The translations under genes and the position numbers were made by a program. Positions 59,340-64,000 of a stretch of DNA of 64,000 nucleotides are shown here, in pieces (position 1 is the first letter of the stretch; the number at the start of each line of letters is the position of its first letter). A model generated the notes under the pieces. The model was not told the DNA's origin. It was given only the letters and a program-made list of their open reading frames with translations, and ran no database searches. The DNA is taken from NCBI RefSeq assembly GCF_019104745.1, contig NZ_JAHRWL010000002.1, positions 440,056 to 504,055 of the forward strand, read 5' to 3'. Source of the DNA: Thalassococcus arenae. Lineage in GTDB: Bacteria > Pseudomonadota > Alphaproteobacteria > Rhodobacterales > Rhodobacteraceae.

Positions 59340-62300
59340 ATGGCACCCAAGACGATCACCCTGGGCGGCGCGCCCGAAGGCTTTGACGCCACACTGGTCC
59401 TGTCGGAGATCGACAAGGCCGGTGGCCCGGTCGTGCATGTCGCGCGCGACGACAAGCGGCTGGCCGCGATGGTCGAGGCGCTGGCCTTTTTCGCCCCCGA
59501 CATGCCGGTCGTCACCTTTCCCGGCTGGGATTGCCTGCCCTATGATCGGGTGTCGCCCAACCCCGATATCTCGGCGGCGCGCATGGCGACGCTGGCGGGG
59601 CTGGTGCACGGGATGCCGCAACGCTTCGTGCTGCTGACGACGCTGTCGGCGGCGATGCAGAAGGTGCCCGCGCGCGCCATTCTTCGCGAAGCGGCGTTCA
59701 CCGCGCGGGTCGGCGAACGGGTGAACGAGGACGCGTTGCGCGGGTTCCTGGTGCGGATGGGCTTTTCCCAGGCACCGACCGTGCTGGAACCGGGTGATTA
59801 CGCGATCCGCGGCGGCATCATCGACGTCTTTCCGCCGGACGAGGGTGGGCCGGTGCGGATGGATTTCTTCGGCGACGTGCTGGATGGCGCGCGGCGCTTC
59901 GACCCGGCCACGCAGCGCACGACCGAAAAGCTGGACGTGGTGGAACTGGCGCCGGTCTCCGAGGTGATCCTGGACGAGGCGGCGATCACCCGGTTCCGGC
60001 AGAATTACCGCATCGCCTTCGGCGCCGGCGGCAGCGACGATCCGCTTTACGAGGCGGTCAGCGCCGGGCGCAAACATGCCGGGGCCGAACACTGGCTGCC
60101 GTTCTTTCACGAACGGCTTGAGACGCTGTTCGACTACCTGCCGGACGCGGCCGTCCTGATGGACGACCAGGTGACCCCGGCGCGGATCAGTCGCTGGGAC
60201 GGCATCGTCGACCAATACGAGACACGCCGACACGCGCTGAGCCAGAAGGCGCGGATGGACAGCGTCTACAAGCCGGTTCCGCCGGAAGAGCTGTATCTGG
60301 ACGACACCGCCTGGGCCGCCGCGCTTGGTGACCGGCGGGTGGTGCAGTTCCATCCGCTGCCGCAGGCGTCGGGGCCGAACGTGGCGGATGCCGGCGGGCG
60401 GATCGGGCGCAACTTCGCGCCCGAGCGCCAGCAGGAAAGTATCAGCCTTTTCGGGGCTTTGGCGGCGCATGTGAAGGCAAGGATGGCCGACGGTCCGGTG
60501 CTGATCGCGTCCTATTCCGAAGGCGCGCGGGAACGCCTGTCGGGCCTGATCGAGGACGAAGGCCTGGCCGAAGCCATCCCGGTCGCCAACGGCACGCGGA
60601 TCGGCAAGCGCGGGTTGCACCTGGCGGTCTGGGGGCTCGAGGCTGGGTTCGAGGCGCCGTGGCGGGACGGCAAGCTGACGGTCATCTCGGAACAGGACGT
60701 GCTGGGCGACCGGCTGATCCGCCGCCCCAAGAAGCGCCGCAAGGCCGAAAACTTCCTGACCGAGACGCAATCGCTGACCCCAGGTGATCTGGTGGTGCAT
60801 GTCGATCACGGCATCGGCCGTTACCAGGGGATGGAGGTCATCACGGCGGCCGGCGCGGCGCATGAATGCCTGCTGCTGGAATATGCCGAAGGCGCGCGGC
60901 TGTATCTGCCGGTCGAAAACATCGAGCTTCTGTCGAAATACGGCCACGAGGAAGGGCTGCTGGACAAGCTGGGCGGCGGCGCCTGGCAGGCCAAGAAGGC
61001 CAAGCTCAAGCAGCGCATCCGCGAGATGGCCGACAAGCTGATCCGCATCGCGGCCGAGCGCGCCTTGCGCAAGGCGCCGGTGATGGATCCGCCGGTCGGC
61101 GCCTATGACAGCTTTGCCGCGCGGTTTCCCTACCAGGAAACCGACGACCAGCTGAGCGCGATTTCCGACGTGATGGAGGACCTGCATTCCGGCCAGCCGA
61201 TGGACCGGCTGATCTGCGGCGATGTGGGCTTCGGCAAGACCGAGGTGGCGATGCGCGCGGCCTTTGTCGCGGCGATGTCGGGCATGCAGGTGGCGGTGAT
61301 CGCACCGACGACGCTGCTGGCGCGGCAGCACTACAAGAGTTTCGCCGAACGGTTCCGCGGTTTCCCGGTCAACGTCCGGCCGCTGTCGCGCTTTGTCTCG
61401 GCCCGCGATGCGCAGTTGACGCGCGACGGGCTGTCCAGGGGCGATGTCGACATCGTCATCGGTACCCATGCGTTGCTGGCCAAGAACATCCGTTTTCAGA
61501 ACCTGGGCCTGCTGGTGATCGACGAGGAACAGCATTTCGGCGTCGCCCACAAGGAGCGGCTGAAACAGTTGCGCTCGGACGTGCACGTGCTGACGCTGAC
61601 CGCCACGCCGATCCCGCGCACGCTGCAATTGTCGCTCACCGGTGTGCGCGACCTGTCGATCATCGGCACTCCGCCGGTCGACCGGCTGGCGATCCGCACC
61701 TATGTCAGCGAATTCGACACGATCACCATCCGCGAGGCGCTGCTGCGCGAGCATTATCGCGGTGGGCAGTCGTTCTTTGTCGTGCCGCGCATCGCCGATC
61801 TGCCCGAGATCGAGGAATTCCTGCGCGACCAGGTGCCCGAGGTGACGTATGTCGTCGCCCATGGCCAGATGGCGGCGGGCGAGTTGGACAGCCGGATGAA
61901 CGCCTTTTACGACGGCAAGTATGACGTGCTGCTGGCCACGACGATCGTCGAATCGGGGCTGGATATCCCCACCGCCAACACGATGGTCGTGCACCGCGCC
62001 GATATGTTCGGCCTGGCGCAGCTTTACCAGATCCGCGGGCGGGTGGGCCGTTCCAAGACCCGCGCCTATGCCTACCTGACGACCAAACCGCGGGCCAAGC
62101 TGACGCCTGCGTCGGAGAAACGGCTGCGCGTGCTGGGGTCGCTCGACACGCTGGGGGCGGGGTTCGCACTGGCCAGCCAGGACCTGGACATTCGCGGCGC
62201 CGGCAACCTGCTGGGCGAGGAACAGTCGGGCCAGATGCGCGACGTGGGCTACGAGTTGTACCAGCAGATGCTGGAAGAGGCGATCGCCAAGATCCGCTCG

Positions 62301-62801
62301 GGCCAGATGGAGGGGCTGACCGACGACGACGGCCAATGGGCGCCGCAGATCAACCTGGGCGTGCCGGTCCTGATCCCCGAAGACTACATCCCCGATCTGG
62401 ACGTGCGGCTGGGCCTTTACCGCCGCCTGTCCGCGCTGACCACCAAGGTCGAACTGGAAGGCTTTGCCGCCGAACTGATCGACCGTTTCGGCAAGCTGCC
62501 CCGCGAGGTCAACACGCTGATGCTGGTCGTCCGCATCAAGGCGATGTGCAAGCGCGCCGGCATCGCCAAGCTGGATGGCGGACCAAAGGGCGCGACGATC
62601 CAGTTCCACAACGACAAGTTCGCCCGCCCCGAGGGATTGGTGGATTTCGTCAAGGCGCAAAAGGGCCTGGCCAAGATCCGCGACAACAAGATCGTCGTGC
62701 GCCGTGACTGGAAGAACGACCGCGACAAGATCCAGGGCGCCTATGCCATCGCCCGCGACCTGGCCGAGGCCGCCGGTGCGTTGAAGAAGCGCGCGTCGTG
62801 A
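59340..62801 (+). CDS. mfd: Transcription-repair coupling factor Mfd
   Basis: ATP-driven DNA translocase that removes stalled RNA polymerase and recruits UvrA for excision repair. It has 1,153 residues, the normal size. Order of domains: UvrB-like N-terminal part (ALAFFAPDMPVVTFPGWDCLPYDR, about 45-68), the RNA-polymerase-binding CarD-like domain (TPGDLVVHVDHGIGRYQGMEV, about 480-500), translocase motif I GDVGFGKTE (about 627-635), motif II DEEQHFG (about 727-733), TLTATPIPRT, and motif VI QIRGRVGRS. The C-terminal TRCF domain (VPVLIPEDYIPDLDVRLGLYRRLS) closes it. Confidence 0.98.
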   Translation: MAPKTITLGGAPEGFDATLVLSEIDKAGGPVVHVARDDKRLAAMVEALAFFAPDMPVVTFPGWDCLPYDRVSPNPDISAARMATLAGLVHGMPQRFVLLTTLSAAMQKVPARAILREAAFTARVGERVNEDALRGFLVRMGFSQAPTVLEPGDYAIRGGIIDVFPPDEGGPVRMDFFGDVLDGARRFDPATQRTTEKLDVVELAPVSEVILDEAAITRFRQNYRIAFGAGGSDDPLYEAVSAGRKHAGAEHWLPFFHERLETLFDYLPDAAVLMDDQVTPARISRWDGIVDQYETRRHALSQKARMDSVYKPVPPEELYLDDTAWAAALGDRRVVQFHPLPQASGPNVADAGGRIGRNFAPERQQESISLFGALAAHVKARMADGPVLIASYSEGARERLSGLIEDEGLAEAIPVANGTRIGKRGLHLAVWGLEAGFEAPWRDGKLTVISEQDVLGDRLIRRPKKRRKAENFLTETQSLTPGDLVVHVDHGIGRYQGMEVITAAGAAHECLLLEYAEGARLYLPVENIELLSKYGHEEGLLDKLGGGAWQAKKAKLKQRIREMADKLIRIAAERALRKAPVMDPPVGAYDSFAARFPYQETDDQLSAISDVMEDLHSGQPMDRLICGDVGFGKTEVAMRAAFVAAMSGMQVAVIAPTTLLARQHYKSFAERFRGFPVNVRPLSRFVSARDAQLTRDGLSRGDVDIVIGTHALLAKNIRFQNLGLLVIDEEQHFGVAHKERLKQLRSDVHVLTLTATPIPRTLQLSLTGVRDLSIIGTPPVDRLAIRTYVSEFDTITIREALLREHYRGGQSFFVVPRIADLPEIEEFLRDQVPEVTYVVAHGQMAAGELDSRMNAFYDGKYDVLLATTIVESGLDIPTANTMVVHRADMFGLAQLYQIRGRVGRSKTRAYAYLTTKPRAKLTPASEKRLRVLGSLDTLGAGFALASQDLDIRGAGNLLGEEQSGQMRDVGYELYQQMLEEAIAKIRSGQMEGLTDDDGQWAPQINLGVPVLIPEDYIPDLDVRLGLYRRLSALTTKVELEGFAAELIDRFGKLPREVNTLMLVVRIKAMCKRAGIAKLDGGPKGATIQFHNDKFARPEGLVDFVKAQKGLAKIRDNKIVVRRDWKNDRDKIQGAYAIARDLAEAAGALKKRAS

Positions 62802-62854
62802 CGCGGTCCGCTGCACTCTGACGCATTGCCTTGCCATTCGTATCGGCAGACAGG

Positions 62855-62870
62855 TTAACTAGTTGTTAAC
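62855..62870. promoter_or_regulatory. CtrA-type binding site
   Basis: TTAA (62855-62858), seven bases, then TTAAC (62866-62870) matches the full CtrA consensus TTAA-N7-TTAAC. It ends 15 bases before the ATG of the small secreted protein gene. In this GC-rich sequence such a site should be rare by chance. Confidence 0.55.
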
Positions 62871-62885
62871 CCTTTGGAATGGGAC

Positions 62886-63143
62886 ATGTTCCGCTCGGTT
62901 TTCGTTTTCGCGGTTTGCCTGACGGGCCTTCCCGCACACGCCACCGACAAGCCCGCTGCCGAGGTCAGGGAGTATCTGACCCAATACCGTCTGGCCCAGG
63001 CTTTCGATTGCCGCGATGTAAGTTGCAAGCAACTGCGGTCCTGCGAAGAGGCCTGCTACAAGTTGCTGCAATGCGGCCAGACCAAACGCGATGGTGACAA
63101 CGACGGCATTCCTTGCGAAAACCTGTGCAAACGCCGCTGCTGA
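62886..63143 (+). CDS. Small secreted Excalibur-like protein
   Basis: Secreted protein of 85 residues from ATG 62886; a TTG at 62874 would add four residues. A signal peptide MFRSVFVFAVCLTGLPAHA is cut near residue 19. The mature part has nine Cys, including CRDVSCKQLRSCEEACYKLLQC, and ends in an Excalibur-type calcium motif, DGDNDGIPCENLCKRRC, where the DxDxDGxxCE ligands are visible. Disulfides and Ca2+ binding are inferred. It has a CtrA-like box upstream and an independent SAM-methyltransferase gene 21 bases downstream. Confidence 0.75.
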   Translation: MFRSVFVFAVCLTGLPAHATDKPAAEVREYLTQYRLAQAFDCRDVSCKQLRSCEEACYKLLQCGQTKRDGDNDGIPCENLCKRRC

Positions 63144-63164
63144 TGCGGCCAGCAGGGAAGCCCG

Positions 63165-63728
63165 ATGGCAAGCATCAACAGGATCGTCATGGCCAAGCGA
63201 TGCCGCCAACTGGTGCGCATGCTGGAGCCCGACACGCTGGATGTGGCCGAGATTTCGGGCAAGTGGGGCGCGAATTTCGGGTTCCGCAGCTACCGCGCCT
63301 ACTGGTATCCCGACTATGACATCTGCGAAAGCCCGCTGCGCGACGATGCCGGCGGCATCGCGCAGTTCGACCTGATCATCGCCGACCAGGTCTGGGAACA
63401 TCTTGACCGGCCATACCGCGCCACGCAGAACGTCCTGGCCTCGCTGCGGCCGGGCGGGTATTTCCTTGTGGCTGTGCCGTTCTTCGTGCCGTTGCACGCG
63501 GCGCCGGTGGACAACACCCGCTGGTCGGCACGCGGGCTCAGGAACTTCCTGGTCGAATGCGGGTTCGACGAGGACAACGTGATGTCCGAGCAATGGGGCA
63601 ACCGATGGGCCGGCCTGCGCAACGCGATGGGGCCGTTTCCGCCGGTCTACAACGAAGGTCACGACGATCTCGAGAACGACGAGAACTTTCCCGTGACGTC
63701 ATGGGCACTGGCGCAGAAGGCGAAATAG
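63165..63728 (+). CDS. Class I SAM-dependent methyltransferase, substrate unknown
   Basis: Protein of 187 residues with a methyltransferase-11-like fold. The usual Gly-rich SAM loop is replaced by VAEISGKWGANFGF (about 28-41). Motif II/III follows as QFDLIIADQVWEHLDRP (about 66-82) and LRPGGYFLVAVPFF (about 95-108); the late region is HAAPVDNTRWSARGLRNFLVECGF. It starts at ATG 63165 after a GGGAAG-type site. It is probably co-transcribed with the small Excalibur-like gene. The target may be a small metabolite or a sugar; I cannot tell. Confidence 0.75.
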   Translation: MASINRIVMAKRCRQLVRMLEPDTLDVAEISGKWGANFGFRSYRAYWYPDYDICESPLRDDAGGIAQFDLIIADQVWEHLDRPYRATQNVLASLRPGGYFLVAVPFFVPLHAAPVDNTRWSARGLRNFLVECGFDEDNVMSEQWGNRWAGLRNAMGPFPPVYNEGHDDLENDENFPVTSWALAQKAK

Positions 63729-63741
63729 ACCGGGCAGCGGC

Positions 63742-64000
63742 TCAGTCGATTGTCAGGACGATCTTGCCGACATGGCCCTTTTCCTGGAACGCCGCCTGCG
63801 CCGCGGCGATGTCGCGCAACGGATAGGTCGCGGCGACCAGCGGTTTGATCTCGCCGCGCTCGATCCGGCCCACCAGCGCGCCGAAGACCTGCGGATCGAG
63901 AACGGTGCAGCCGAAAAAGCTCAGATCCTTGAGATACAGCGTGCGCAGATCCAGCGGCACGATGGGCCCGGCAATGGCGCCCGAAACCGCGTAGCGCCCG
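63742..64000 (-). CDS. MDR-family zinc/quinone oxidoreductase, C-terminal fragment (cut by window edge)
   Basis: The last 86 codons of a medium-chain dehydrogenase/reductase; the N-terminus lies beyond the right edge. Visible residues are GRYAVSGAIAGPIVPLD, LRTLYLKDLSFFGCTVL, VFGALVGRIERGEIKPLV, YPLRDIAAAQAAFQEKGHVGKIVL. The PLxxIxxAxxxFxxKxxxGKIVL ending is typical of quinone-oxidoreductase-like MDR enzymes. It converges with the methyltransferase gene, with 13 bases between the two stops. Substrate unknown. Confidence 0.85.
   Translation of the reverse strand, partial: GRYAVSGAIAGPIVPLDLRTLYLKDLSFFGCTVLDPQVFGALVGRIERGEIKPLVAATYPLRDIAAAQAAFQEKGHVGKIVLTID

Overview
The window is GC-rich, gene-dense DNA with the gene content of an alphaproteobacterium of the order Rhodobacterales (Roseobacter-type). 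The pointers are a ribosomal protein L21 with a long helix-hairpin-helix tail, a ChpT-type histidine phosphotransferase, an Usg protein, an OlsB/OlsA ornithine-lipid pair, a Mg-type HemB, and the order rplU-rpmA-GNAT-GNAT-GNAT-obgE-proB-proA. The assignment rests on family knowledge and was not tested by a search. I saw no insertion sequence, prophage, CRISPR array, integrase or rRNA operon.

Region 1 (1-38.6 kb) is a surface-structure block, all on the + strand. It starts inside a giant RTX/cadherin-like adhesin (at least 5,770 residues; its N-terminus lies before the window). A strong hairpin follows, then a type I secretion ABC transporter and its HlyD-family adaptor, which would export the adhesin by its C-terminal signal; no TolC-type outer-membrane partner is present. 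Next comes a second giant, a 4,788-residue Sec-exported protein made of about 34 DUF11/DUF7507-like repeats. Sixteen bases later starts a 1,174-residue outer-membrane beta-barrel protein. This second pair looks like a dedicated fibre-plus-barrel unit and is the best candidate here for a poorly described system.

Region 2 (38.7-46.2 kb) is housekeeping: a tRNA-Ser(CGA), a DUF2059 exported protein, rplU-rpmA with a clear terminator, three small GNAT acetyltransferase genes running with overlapping or touching ends into obgE and proB, then proA.

Region 3 (46.2-53.0 kb) holds chpT (CtrA phosphorelay) facing away from a DUF3553 gene, olsB-olsA, a ThiE-like gene with an eroded active site, a TrmJ-like tRNA methyltransferase, heme A synthase ctaA and an M32 carboxypeptidase.

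Region 4 (53-64 kb) holds gyrA (with the GyrA box and a quinolone-sensitive QRDR), usg, a 503-base intergenic region with inverted copies of a short repeat, a SYLF lipoprotein, hemB, a small membrane protein, mfd, a small Excalibur-like secreted protein preceded by a perfect CtrA-type box, a SAM methyltransferase, and the end of an MDR-family oxidoreductase cut by the window edge.

Several very long reading frames run antisense to these genes (up to 4,128 codons). Each is in exact codon register with the sense gene and is explained by avoidance of TTA, CTA and TCA codons, so none is annotated as a gene.
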